This document shows positions 49,301 through 61,825 of a stretch of DNA of 64,000 bases, one piece after another; the first letter of the stretch is position 1, and each line of letters opens with the position of its first letter. This DNA comes from Tetrahymena thermophila SB210 (taxonomy: Eukaryota > Ciliophora > Oligohymenophorea > Hymenostomatida > Tetrahymenidae), in NCBI RefSeq assembly GCF_000189635.1, contig NW_002476163.1, positions 248,001 to 312,000 on the forward strand. Direction: 5' to 3'. The translations under genes and the position numbers were made by a program. The notes under the pieces are model-generated. The model had not been told where the DNA came from and did not search any database. It saw only the letters and a list, made by a program, of their open reading frames with translations.

Positions 49301-51055
49301 ACCATTAGTTCCTGCACTTGCCATTTCATAATTATTAAGTCCAACAATACTGTTAACAAATGACTCATGGCCGTGTTCTTCATGCTAATTATTTTTTATC
49401 ACCTATATAGCCTACCATTGACTCTTTCTTTTTGAAAATTTCAAAATATGAATGTAACCATTTTAGTGTCCCTATAAAATATTATAGTAATTTAAAAGTT
49501 AAAAAATTAATGATTAAATAAATAATCTTTAAAATTACTGTGGCAATCACATCTTTATGTAGCTCAAATTAACCCAAACATTAGATCTTATCTTTAAATG
49601 TCAATTTTTATATGATTTATCCAGTTTCCCAATTAAAAATTTATAAAACATTATCGCAGGCACATATTAGAATATCATTAAAACAGACTAAATCTCTACA
49701 AATATTATTTCCCAAATCCAATACTCTAACTAAAGTATTAGTTGTAGTATCCCATATTTTCAATTTAAAATCTCCTGAGCTACTGCACATAACCCTATGA
49801 TTGAGTCTTTATAATTTCCAAACACATCCTTATTTATACAAGTTCTATTTTAGTTCTACATTCAACTTTTTATCTCTTTCTTCAATAGATTTTTGTAGAG
49901 TCTCCTTTGTCAGATATTTATCATTCTAATAAGGGTATTAGGTCTCTAAATTAAATTATTGTAAATATATTTTATTTATATCTAATATATAAAAAAATTA
50001 TTGAAAATAAATATTTTGTTTTGCTTTGTGTTGTTTTGTTTTGGCTTTTTTAATACTAAATAAGATATATTTATTTTACTTTTAATTGTAACTTTTTTTA
50101 CAAATATTTTTGTTTTTATTTATTTTTAAGTTAAGGAAGATTAAAATTATTTTGATTAAATTAAATTGTTTTATGTATTGTATTTACCTTGAGTGTATTT
50201 TGATGTATAAGCAATGGACTAGTATCCTTAAACCCAAGAAAGTATTTACAAAAAAGTATTTGAGTCAAAAAGTTGAATGATTCCTTACTTAAATTTGTTA
50301 ACATTTTTGTAAAAGCCAATAAGAAGTGGGGATGAAGTTTGATTAGAATCCATGTGAATATAAACAGGGCATATTTATTCTAATTGATTAATTTATTCTA
50401 TATAAACTGTATTTTGCTAAATGTCTTGTACATATCTTTCAAGTAAAAAAGTATTACTGAGAACATATAAACACTTATTTTCATTATATTAGTCATAATC
50501 CTATAAGAAATAAAAGCTATTCTCTATTTGAAGAACTCCTACATATTCTTAAATTTCTCTTTCTATAATTAAAACAGCATAATCACAAGAAAAGATTTTA
50601 TCCTCAGTTTTTTATTCCAAAATATCTGCATCAGTATTACTTACATACTCTTCTTATTGATATAAGATTTGCTTAACCCTGTATTCTCTATTTTAGCACC
50701 TAAATAGGAGTCTATCTTCTTAAACTATTTAATCATTGATTAAGATGTTATCTATGTTGCAGAGCAAATATTAAGGACCTATAGCAATAGCTAGTCCTAT
50801 TTCTTTGTACTCATTGTAAATTTAATCATTTTCATTTAGGTCGAAATCCTATATTTAATAGGGTATTTGCTTATTTTATGATAGCTTCTTTTCATTTTCA
50901 CTTTAATTATAATTATCTTATTCATTTGATCTTTACTAGTAGTAGAGAACTCCTAGAGTATTGTGTATATCTTTTAAAAGGGCGGAAGATAAATATCCTT
51001 AAAAAAATGTTTTTTATTAGAATAAATTAGGTTTGAATTATTGATTTGTGCTCAT
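46339..51055 (-). CDS. WD40 repeat protein with long coiled-coil, Ser/Asn-rich C-terminus, 1398 aa
   Basis: Five-exon model: 51055-50188, 49945-49539, 49471-48785, 48705-48630, 48497-46339. The introns are 242, 67, 79 and 132 nt, and phases match throughout. Residues 1-~300 are unassigned. About 320-640 forms WD40 blades: WDTTTNTLVRVLDL, FNWETGQII, IKIWNWQSGEFVKELQAHL and SGGSDKSIRIWDLKNNQF show the blade-ending WD/IWN patterns. From about 830 to 1010 it is Leu/Gln/Lys/Glu heptad sequence. The rest is Ser/Asn/Thr-rich and probably disordered. WD40 propellers are interaction platforms; no catalytic domain is present. The join at 48785/48705 removes an in-frame TGA (48751-48749). Without it there would be two genes 44 bp apart, the second with no convincing start, so the one-gene model is preferred. 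Transcript data would decide. Confidence 0.72.
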
Positions 51056-52519
51056 TAGATAGGCTATTAATCTTTATGAACAATCTTTTAAAAGTGTAAA
51101 AATATTTCTCTTAAAATAGTAATACTAGATAGTTATTAATAAATCTGATTGCTATTCAATTTAATATAGCAAATATTTCTTCTTCTTATTTATGTTTAAT
51201 TTAATTTTAAATACCTCAACGATATTAAATTAGAAACAATAACACTTTCTATTTAACAAATAGTTTTTAATCATTAAATTAATTTAATTATTAAACGAAA
51301 AATTAAAAGGAACAAAATGTTATTGGCTTATAAATTTGTTATTTTTTGAAAATGAAAATTTATCTGTTAGAAATGAATGAATACCTTACATTATTTATGA
51401 TATAAAAATACACGCACTTCTTTAATATTTTCTTTCTAAAATACATAAAAGGCAATTTATTTATCCATTAATGCATATATTCGAAACAAACAAGTAATTA
51501 ATTTTATATGTGTAAAAATGGAAATATCTGTTTTAAATTATTGAGGAAATAAGCTAAAAAAAATAAATTCATTAAAAAAAAATATTTATTATTTATTTTA
51601 TTTAAATTTAAAAAATTTGAAAATAATTTTACAAATAAAAAAAGAAATAAATCTGAAGAAATGATTTAGTTGGAAAAATGGATTATTTCTTAACAAATTA
51701 AATTTTTATATTCAATTTGTTATTACAGTCAAAAATAAAATATTAAATAATTAAAATTTAGTTTTTCGAATTGTTTCAAAAAGATAACAGAAATGTCTAC
51801 CAATAAATATATTATTTTATTTTTAAATATTTATAATTTATTAAAAATATTGCTTTATCTAGATGAAAACCTTAATTCAAGAGAATCTAAGGGTATTAGT
51901 TATCTAACTAGCTTTTGGTTTTATTCTTAATAAAAGCAGAATTCAATGAAAATTTTCTTTTTCGATTTCATGAAATTTGTTTTGACTTTATAAAATTTAT
52001 TTGTAATTTGAAGATTTTAGGAATAGAATAAATAATTATTTGAATAGATTTAGAAATTTTATTTTTTATTAGATTCTTTATTATAAATTGTATTTATAAT
52101 CAAATAAAAAGCTTTTTTTTAATTTGAAAGATATAATCTATTTTTATTTTAAATATTTTAACTTTAGTTTATTAGGCAATTACAAAATTATATTTACAAG
52201 AAAGAAAGTAAAGAAAAGTATTAATTGATAAGTATTTTTGTTTGAAATAAAATTAATAATTTATCAAATGCTAAAGATGAAAGATAACTATTTTTTTTTC
52301 AATAAAATTCATTTAGTTAAATGATAGAAGCTATTACATATAGTATATTTACAAATAAAGCATGAAATTATAATAAATTTGAAGCTATTGCTACTTAATT
52401 TATTGGTTATTTTTTTAAAGTTGAATATAAATGAAGTTATAGTTATTAAATTGATTAAATAGTAAATTCTTCTAGTTATTTTTGGTATAATATACATTCT
52501 TTCTTTCAATTATTTTAAA
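51056..52519. other. Intergenic between LRR gene and WD40 gene
   Basis: About 1.46 kb of AT-rich sequence: the promoter of the WD40 gene plus the 3' flank of the LRR gene. Chance open frames occur just after the LRR stop but have no coding composition. Confidence 0.5.
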
Positions 52520-54242
52520 TCATTAAGAGACTTTGAAGTTAATGAGTCTTATATTTTTTCTTAAAACAACTTTCTTATGTACCTTTGGCTACTCGTATTT
52601 GACGTTGATATACTTTAATTATTTGAAAGAGTTAAGAGAAACACTTAGCGCGTCTGAACCTACCTCAGTAATGTCATTTGTGGTATCGAATTAAAGATCC
52701 AAAGCTTACAATTTTTATAAGAAAATTAAACTGTTAGCAATTGCAATTGATCCTTTAGCTAATATATTGTTTTACCAACTTATTAACAATTTTAAATTAA
52801 CTAAATTTGCTAAAGATTTAATTCCATCTCCTAATCCCACAGCACCATGCTCACCAATATTATTTCTTGAATCTATGTTTAAGCTGAAATGAGTTAAATT
52901 ATTCAGTTTTTTTAAAGTGTTGCCAAGGCTTACAGCTCCACTTGATTATATTTAATTAGCATAGCATATTTTTAAATCCAGATTTGTTAAATTAACTAAC
53001 TTAGCTATGCTATTACAAACGTCTTGAAAACCTTAAGACTAAATGTCATTCTTTCCAATTGTCAATTATAATTCTTTTAAATTAATCAAACAGGATAATC
53101 CTTCAGATAGACGTGTACATCCAATTACATTTAAGTTGTTATCGTGATCTATTGTTAATTTCAGAGTTTTTAGATTTTGTAGGTTTTGAAAGGATCTTGC
53201 TATAGAATGAATTCCGTGTGTTTCTAAAAATTTAAAAAACACTTTACAATTTAATTAATTTAGAAAATTTTAAATTACTTGATGGATCGCTATGATCTTT
53301 TTATAGTCTTAGGTTTACTCTGGTCTTTTTAAGATATTGAGAAAAAACTTCTGAAATATTGTCACCTATTTTGATATTATTAAATAGTAAAAATCACATA
53401 GAAAATATTAAAACAAAATTTAAGTTCATCAAAAAAGATTTTTTTTAATTGGTAGATCTAACTAAAAAAAATAATAATGAATATGAACATATTTTTTGAT
53501 TTAAAAAATCTTCTACTAAACGATTTTGTAAATATTTTTTTTTTATATAAAACAATAAATTATAAAATTTTGAAGGAAATTTACAAATATTATCCAAGCT
53601 AATGTTTTTGTCAAGCCCATATCCTATGTTGTTTTTGCTGCCTATGACAAGGTGGAGTTTCTCTAAGTTCAATTTTTTATATAGAGTGATTCCAATAGCT
53701 TGAGCGCCACTTTTTTCAATATTGTTAGAATGGATGACTAAGCTCAAATCATTTAAATTTGGTATTCTTGATATGCATTCAGTTATTTCCTAAATTACTT
53801 AAAATCCTGCTTCATTTTATTGTAAGGTAAGGCTGAATGATTTTAATTTAGGCAACCATTCTAAACAACTCAACATCTATTTTGCATTCTTAATGCTGCT
53901 CCAGTTGTCTTGATGTATGGTTATTAAAAGTTTCTATAAGAAAACTATCTAGGTTAGTACCTATCCTAAATATTTTAAATGTTCCTCCTTTAAATTAGAT
54001 GATTTCATTATTTCTAGAGATAATGATGTTATATTTTTAAATATCTTTATTTGGTCAACATAAAATTTGAATTCTTCAAAGCCCCATTATTGCTTTCCTT
54101 AAACTTTGAAGTGCAAGTCGTCCTGATCTTAAGAATCCTCGTATAAGGCTGATTAAATTTAAAAGTTTTGATGACTATGAATATGAATGAATTATCTGGC
54201 TATCGGGCTATCGCAGCTGCTTGAATTAAGCTCTGAGTACAT
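52520..54242 (-). CDS. Leucine-rich repeat (RNI-like) protein, tandem copy 1, 482 aa
   Basis: Three exons (54242-53585, 53365-53279, 53223-52520); the introns are 219 and 55 nt, both phase 1; stop TGA at 52522-52520. From about residue 70 onward it consists of 25-35-residue leucine-rich repeats of the ribonuclease-inhibitor type. Typical units are LVNLTNLDLKICYANQIQS, LNNLTHFSLNIDSRNNIGE and KLQALDLQFDTTNDIT, with the N-I-G position after each beta strand and helix residues such as GAVSLGNTLKKL. These form horseshoe-shaped binding surfaces. No kinase, membrane span or signal peptide is present. The first ~60 residues are Ser/Gln-rich. It is paired with a similar gene immediately upstream on the same strand (54666-56100). 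Confidence 0.82.
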
Positions 54243-54665
54243 TGCAAATTATATCTATTAGTTAATATTATTTAAAGATTAATTTCAATTTTTTTTTTAA
54301 TTATTGTTTATATGATTAAATCTTTTTTTTCGGTCTATCAAATATTATTTCTTTGGCCAATTACTATTCGTTTACTTATTAATAAAATCCAAAAAAATAC
54401 AAAAGATCGCCAAAATCAATTATTATTTAAACAAACAAACAAAATCAAGTGGTATCTACAAAATCAACAAAAGGAGTAACTTAAAAACTCCACAAATCTT
54501 TAATTTCTGAAAGAGAATAATTTATTTTGCCAAAGTTATATGCTTAACAAATAAATCAAATTTATACATTTTTTAATAAATACTTACAATAAACTAAGTG
54601 CATTTTCATTTGTTTAATAAAATCAAACAAAAAAATTTATTACTTTATTAAATTCAATATATTAG
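54243..54665. other. Intergenic between the two LRR genes
   Basis: About 420 bp of AT-rich sequence serving as promoter of copy 1 and 3' flank of copy 2. Nothing else is seen. Confidence 0.5.
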
Positions 54666-56100
54666 TCAAAGCTATTGAGTTACTAGTCTAACTTACTATT
54701 TCGCCAGTGTTTTCTTCAACACTTAGGATTAAAAAAATTTAGCTTACACACTTCTTAGATTGTTTAACTATAGAATAGAAGAACCTAAGAAATAAGACCC
54801 TTCAAAATTTATGTCATTACTACTTTCATCTATCAATATTATTAATTACTTTAGTTTTTACAGCTTAAAGATAGCATCTGAAATAGCTTTAGCACCTTGA
54901 ACGCTAATAAAATTCCCCCATTTTATTTGTAATTTAAGATATGTAAGAGAATTGAGCTCACCTATTGCTTCAAACAAAGTGCAAATACCTTCAGACTTAA
55001 TATTGCATTTTATACCAATTTCAAAAGAAAGATGTGTCAAATTGGGGAAATTCAGTATTGTATTTTTTAATAAAAAAATTCCTTATTAACAAATTTAGCA
55101 ATTATTTTAGATTGAAATAGATAAATTTGTTAAGTTGCTTAGTTTCTTAAAGTTTATAGGATAGGCAAGCATATTATTAAAGCAAAAATATTAACCGATG
55201 ACTAAATTTAATTTCTTTAAGTTTGACAAATTCCATAAAACTTAAATAAAATTCTTATCAGTTTGAATATTTTGCTATTAAACTTGGTCATTATCTATGT
55301 TTAAGTCTAATTCTTACAAATATTAGTGATTTTCTAGCATATTTACTATCGCGTGAATTCCATCTATTTCTATAAAAAGTTAATTTGTAGAAAAAATATT
55401 TAAAATTATGTTTACCTTAATCAATCAACTTTTCAAAATACTAGTACTCTTCATTATCCCAGCAGTTAAGAATGTGTAAATTCAAAAAGCTACTAATAGA
55501 ATTTTACTCTATTTATTATTAATAAAAATAAGTAATAGAGCAAATATAATCAAAAATAGATGAACTAATTTATTAATTAGTGATTGAAAATTTTCTACAT
55601 TAAATAATTTCTAACTAAAATAGATATTTTTTGTAGAATTAATTTTTTTTTTTTAAATGAATTCTTTTGTCATCTTTTTAAATTAAAATAAAATATTTTT
55701 TACATGCTTTAGTAGGAGCAGATATATTATTTTCTTTATCAATTTTTAGACTTAGAGTTTTGAGATTTTTAAGCTGTGAGATTGAATAAGCTAAGGCTTA
55801 TGCTCCTTTGGATTTTATATTGTTGCTTTAAATCTCTAATTTTAAATTTTGTAAATTCTTTAGCTTCAAAATTTAATAAGCAATTAGATAAGCTCCTTTG
55901 CTCCCTATTTAATTATCTTCTATTTTCAAAGATAAATTTATTAGATCGTAACTATTTTCACAACAGGCATTTAAAAGCTATCTCAACTGTTGAAATGTGA
56001 TATGGGTATTTTTTGAAATGAAGATGCTTAGTGTTGAGATTACATTTACATTTTATTATTTAACAAAGATATTTAAAATATTAGATTCAAAATATTCCAT
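54666..56100 (-). CDS. Leucine-rich repeat (RNI-like) protein, tandem copy 2, 397 aa
   Basis: Three exons (56100-55704, 55508-55416, 55369-54666); the introns are 195 and 46 nt, both phase 1; stop TGA at 54668-54666. Repeat units include LKNLQNLKLEIQSNNIKSKG, LKNLKTLSLKIDKENNIS and LNSLTYLKLQIKWGNF, all RNI-type LRR with a helix carrying Gly-Ala (GAQALAYSISQL, GAKAISDAIFKL). The exon pattern copies that of the neighbouring gene: long, about 90 nt, then exactly 704 nt, with the same phases. The protein is shorter at the N-terminus. The short middle exon (93 versus 87 nt) carries a TRP/Asn/Glu-rich stretch rather than a clear repeat. Role probably protein binding; partner unknown. Confidence 0.8.
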
Positions 56101-57598
56101 ATTAATATATTAATTTGTATTTTATTTCACTAGTTAAGCTCTGCTAAAATTCTTTTTTATATTTTTTAGCTGTTATTAAAGTTCTTTCTAACTACATTTC
56201 TCTAAAGATATTTATAGAATTTTTTCTTATGGATTATAGTTGTAATTCATTTTATTTTTAATGCTTTGTTTATTCAATATTTGGATAATTTATAATTAGT
56301 TAAATTTTTAAAAATTATTAATTTATAAAAGATAAATCGCTTTAAACATTTGAAATAGTAATTATTTGTCTATCTCATCAAATTATTAAATATTTAAGTT
56401 CATAGATAAATAAATATTGTTTATATAATTTCCACAAGTAAATTTTACTCAATCTGAAATGTTTAATTTTTAAGATGCATGGTCAAAAATTAAATAAAAT
56501 ATAAATTAAGCTGTTCCTCCATTTGAAATTATTAAATAATGATTTGTGATAATTCAAATCATTAATAATTATGAATATTTTTTAGTTACAAATCTTAATT
56601 ATTCTCTTTATATTTGATTTTAAAATGCATACGAAAATTAATCAAAATACAGAAAACTTTTTTCTCTATTTTTTTCTATTGAATACTTTAATTTAATTTT
56701 AAGAATTTATAGCAAAAAATTAAAATATCCTGCTTAGTTTTTAAGCAAAGGTATATCTTATAAATACTGATTTAAAAATTAAAAAAAATATGTAAACTGC
56801 AATTTAGTCATTTATATATTAATATTTTAAAACCCAGAGTGGCTATTTTTGATTATAAATTAGTAATAATACCGTTTCACAATTCTGATAAATTTGGAAA
56901 TATTTAAAATCAAAATAATTAAATTGAAATTTGTATTATCTTAAAAAATTTTGACATCAAAATACAGAGATACAAAGAGTAACTTAATAATCTTGATTTT
57001 ATTACTTTTAGATATAAAGTAAATTAAAAACAGAAAAGTACATTTTTATTTATTTCTTTATAAAAATGTATTTAGAATTACCTTAAAATATATATCTGTA
57101 CTATATTTTTTTATAAGAAATTGTTAATTTTAATAATTTAAGTATTAAATTATGTTAAAAAAGTTTATTTTTTAGATTTTATTGGCAAATAAAAATTATT
57201 TAGAGGTTTATTATTGTTAATTTGTTATCAAATATAACTTTATAGTAAAAAAAGAACTTTTTTGTTAAAAATAACATACTAAATCTATAACTAAAATATA
57301 AATAAAATGAACCATATTGCTTAATTTTTAAAAGAATAGAAAAATTGCCTGAAATTACTCTATGCTTTACTATTACTATCTAGTCGTAACATTAAATTTA
57401 ATAAAATTAAAATAGAAGTATAAAGTAGAAGAAAAACTAATTAAGTCTGAATTAAATTTGAAAAATAAGATTAGTAATAGTTTGTCTATATTATATAAAA
57501 AAATGTAAGAAATCAGCAAATGTAAATACATAAAAAAACTAAATATTTTTATGTAGAAACAGTCAAATTTTATAAAAACTCAAACATCATTTTACACT

Positions 57599-57926
57599 TA
57601 ATTATTTATTACCTTATAAATTCAATTCAAGTATTTTAAAATATTAAATTTGCTTTTGATTTTTTCATAAAATTTATTAATACTTTTTTAGAAAGAAAAT
57701 AAAATAACTCATTAAATCTCACAATAATACAAAAAAATAGATAAAGAAAACTGTTTCAATAATTTTGAATACCTTCTAATATCTATTAAAAAAATAAAAT
57801 TTAATAAATTCAAGAATCACATTTCAGTAATAATTTATTACTTTATAAATCAAATTCAATTATTTTAAGCTTTGAGTTTGATTAAATTTTATCAAAAAAT
57901 TTATTTACATATTTTAGAAAGAAATT
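57599..57926. repeat. Diverged tandem duplication, two copies about 230 bp apart
   Basis: About 100 bp at 57599-57704 and 57831-57926 share a series of words in the same order, beginning with a TTATTA-C/T-TTATAAAT segment and ending TTTTAGAAAGAAA. The copies differ by many small substitutions and indels. No ORF or terminal inverted repeat is attached. Confidence 0.55.
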
Positions 57927-58059
57927 AATTTCCTTTAAAAAAAGTTTAATATTTTGGTGTTTTTATAACAATTGATTAAATTTACATTAATTAATAATTG
58001 AGTATAATTTAATTGTTCGATAAACAATTAGACTCTAAAAATTAAGAAGTATTAATCTA

Positions 58060-58870
58060 CTATGAAAATAGTAACTTTCAAAGTTACACTTAATTGATTA
58101 AAAAAATTGTATTTTTTGACTTCTATATTAAATATTATATAAATCTTCTATTGTTTTTAAATCCAAAAAGAAAAGAAAAAAATTAAAAATAAACTTAATT
58201 AAATAAATTTATTTTTATTTAAATAAAATAATTCTTTTAAAAATATTTAATTAACTAGTGTATTCATTAAAAAAAACTAATAAATAATTAAAAAAATAAA
58301 ATATTTTTAAACTTCAATATAAAGTATTAATTAAATCCTCTATAAATTTTTATTCTAACTGTGAAATAAGAAAAGATATTGTTAAAGAATAATCTCAATA
58401 AAATCTATTTGCTTTTATCTATTAAGATAATTATTATTAAAAATATTAAATTGACTGAATAGATTTGAAAAATATTGATAATTTGTGAACAATAATTAAT
58501 TAAAAAAATTACTTAAATTTACTGTAATTTTTATGCAAAAAGAAAAGATATCATAAAATAATAACCAAAAATAAATATGTTTGTATTTTATCTAGTTAAA
58601 TAATTCTTTTAAAAATATTTAATTGACAAACCTATTTGTTTGAAAAATTCTAATAACTAATTTAAATCAAGAATAAATTAAAAAAAATATTTTTTTGACT
58701 TAAATATCAAAAATTATTTAAATTTTCTTTAATTTTTAATGTTAATTTTTCAAAAAGAAAGTTAGCATCAAATAATGTCAGCAAAAACTGTGTTTATTTT
58801 TATTTAATTAAATAATCTTTTAAGTAAAGTAAATTGTCTAAAGTATTCATTCAAAAATTATTATACAACT
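58060..58870. repeat. Diverged tandem array, about four units of 175-210 bp
   Basis: A 26-bp segment is identical at 58227-58252 and 58599-58624 (contains AATAATTCTTTTAAAAATAT), with degenerate versions near 58428 and 58806. A second marker, variants of AAAAAGAAAAGATAT, recurs near 58165, 58363, 58537 and 58750. The regular alternation of the two markers indicates tandem units of roughly 190 bp that have diverged. Composition is almost pure A/T, so some similarity could be chance, but the order and spacing are consistent. Confidence 0.55.
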
Positions 58871-59060
58871 AATTTTAATTTATAGACTATTTTTTTAGAA
58901 CATATACTTAATTATTAACTAACTATTTTATTAAAATTTTAATAAATATTTTTAAAAGGTTCTTTAAAAACTCAGCTTGACAATTTTAAGTTCTTTCTCA
59001 TAATTATATATTTACTTATTTATTTCAATTTACTTTATTATTCTAGTTGATAGCAATATT

Positions 59061-61825
59061 TCATACTTCAGTTTCTTATTTTTAAAATTATTTTTATTTA
59101 AGTTATTTTTATAAGAAATAATATTTACTTGATTATCTTGCTAATTAGAAAAACTCTAAAGCTTTATTTTTTGTGATAGGGTTTTCCCTTTCATAATCCT
59201 AAATTAATTATATTTTGTAAATTTATAATTAATACAAATAAACTTTAATTTTACTGTATCAAACTAGTCTTTTACTTACTTGTAAGGCTTGACTTCTTAG
59301 ATACTTACAATTTCAAAAATCCATTCATTAATTAATTAGAGTGGCAATATAATAAATATAATTGATATGCAAAATAATCCTAAACTAAAATAGTCTATAT
59401 ATTAGCCAAGGATCCATCTGAAAATAAAGTTACCCATCTAATTTAAATTTAATAAAATATCATTTAATAATTAGTATTTTTATATTACACAATGCAAGAA
59501 GACATTAAATTCAATTAATTCAAGCATTTCAAATGATAAATCATATCCAATAGATTCTTTGACTGTTCTTCTATATATTAGATTATATTTATCAAGCAAG
59601 TAATAAAAAATCATCCCTAAAAGAGAGATAAAAGTGCATATAGGTACTAAGGGAGAGAAAAAAAAAGTTAACCACATCGTTTTTGTAGTATCTGCATACC
59701 TCCAACCAATCGAATAACTTGGAAGTTCCATCAACCTGAATAAAATATTTTTTTATTTTTAATATTGATAAATCTAAATTAAAAAAATACTCATTAGCTT
59801 CTCTCTAAGTAAGAACCGAATTTTCTTTGTTTTGTAGTTCTTTTTCTCTTTTTTTGTTCTTAATAATGGACCAAGGATCAATAACCCATAAGATATTTGG
59901 TAAAGTTGCATTTAAAATTAAATTAAGAGTAACGCTATATACCATGTTACCTCCGTAGCCATAGTAATTTTAGAAAAAAAAAATGTCTGTAAAAAAGCTA
60001 GATAAAGCAGTATTTAAAAAAAGAGGTATTGCTAACTTAAAAGCAAAAGAAGTATTCATTTTAGTTTTAGTACTTTATTTCTCCATTTTAACTATAAGCC
60101 CAACTAAATAGGGAAGAGCGAGTTAATTGAATAAAGCTATAGATATAGACAGTAGAAAACAAAATATTTAGTCCCAATAAAAGCTATTTTAAATTTCCTA
60201 TAAAATTTTTTCTATTTTAATTTTATTTTTAGCTTCATCTAAAGCATGAATTTCATGTAATCTACTATAGGCCTTTTATACTTACAAAGACTAAATGTAT
60301 TTTAATAGTAAAACCAATCCCAAGCTCAAAAGCATCAAAAGTATCCACATAAATGTTGAATAAATATTTGAGATTTATCTATCACGATTAGAGCAGTGAG
60401 CAAATTCCCAGTCTATATCATTAGGTTCAGGAGCTTCTATGATTAAAATTTTTTCTTTGCCTATTTTTTAAGTATCATTATACCTTTCTAGCCTTCCATT
60501 ATATAAATAATTAAGTAACTTTGTAAAAAATCCTGGTACATGCTCATCTAATACTTAATCTTTTTCTATGTATTAAAATTTATATTATAAAACCATTTGC
60601 TTTCAATTTTAATTACCTTGCTCTGTGGAAAAACTTACAAATGCTTGTCCAGTAAACTTCTCTGGCTATAAGGGAATGAGAGTTTATTTTTCTAAGATCT
60701 CATTATTTACATTGTTTATTTCTACTTATATCTAAAATAGCTCTTCATCTTTGGAATTTATTCCATTTTTTTTAAGATATTCTTACTTTTTCTTTATAAG
60801 ATTTTTATATTTAAGTTCCAGTTCTTAAATTTCATCAATATTATAGATCAGGTTTACTTTTTCTACTGTTTTATTTTATAATGCAAAGTGATCTTTGATT
60901 GTTTGTTATATATTTTTCAAATTTTTTGGAATTAGTTTAATCCAAACTGAGTAGTCAGTAGGAGTTGTAAACTTTTGATCTACATCAACTTCAGTTTATC
61001 TCAAATTTTTTCTAAATTCAAAACATGCTATTACTTAGAATAGCATGGCAACAATCGAAAATTATAACGAACCACCTTCTTTAATTTAATCAATTGTATT
61101 TGCCAAAGATAATTCATTTACTAAAAGATTTGGGCATGGCTAAACTCTTTTTACACTATTAATATTAGCCTATATTTTTGAATATTGTGTTAATTTTGAA
61201 AACTTTTAAGCTTAATAATAATAAATAATAAGATTTTATTTACTTGCTAATACTTCATCCAATCATATACTTCAAGTTATGATTTTTAACAAAAAGAATC
61301 TAAACTATAGAATGCAGCAGTAGGAAGGCCTTAAATAAGACTTAAGAATAATAACATAAGGATACAGATATTTAAATAGCTAAAATAGAGAGGAAAACCA
61401 GAACCTAAAAATCCAAGTTTTATATTTGCAACAAATAAATTTATAGGAATTCTATTCTTTTTATTTTAGATGATTGTTGGTTGACAAAAATATTTATGTC
61501 AAAATAAATTTTACAATTTCATAGCCACAACATTCACAAATATCTTCATAATCATTGTCTGATGTTTTGCTTCTCTCAGGTTTTGTTTCTCTAGATTGCT
61601 ATTCAATTGAAATTGTTAAAATAAAAATGGAGTTTTAAATTTTACTGCATGTTTTTTTGCCTTCTCCCAATCAGGTGGAATCAAGTCCATAAAATTGCCT
61701 CCTTTTAAAAAGATAAAATAACATACTATTACCAAAATTCAGACAAAAAGATTTGAAATACTATTGTTGCTAAAGCTATGAAGATAAGTTTGATCATTAA
61801 ATGAATTGTTAATAAGCGAAGCCAT
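59061..61825 (-). CDS. OSCA/TMEM63 (CSC1-like) cation channel, 780 aa
   Basis: Eight exons: 61825-61762, 61701-61646, 61598-61515, 61456-61244, 61169-60617, 60565-59791, 59735-59276, 59198-59061. The introns are 47-77 nt and phases match. The length suits the family (700-850). After a short Cys-containing N-terminus come early membrane spans, then a cytosolic domain that begins PTDYSVWIKLIP and ends FTGQAFVSFSTEQ, a family hallmark order. A cluster of hydrophobic spans follows, with ILWVIDPWSII and then IGWRYADTTKTMWLTFFFSP leading into PLVPICTFISLLGMIFYYLLDKYN, the best match to the 7-TM region. OSCA/TMEM63 proteins are mechanically or osmotically gated Ca2+-permeable channels in plasma or lysosomal membranes. 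The last intron was chosen because the resulting tail (DYERENPITKNKALEFF) looks like protein; the unspliced reading does not. Confidence 0.85.

Larger units (their letters stand above)
56101..59060. other. 3-kb intergenic region with diverged tandem repeats
   Basis: Gene-free, very AT-rich. The right half contains two families of old tandem repeats (57599-57926 and about 58060-58870), listed separately. No coding region or RNA gene recognised. Confidence 0.55.

Noticed and set aside
52309-52509. 66-codon minus-strand ORF just after the first LRR gene's stop
   Set aside because: Lies in the expected 3' UTR, with intergenic composition and no start context.
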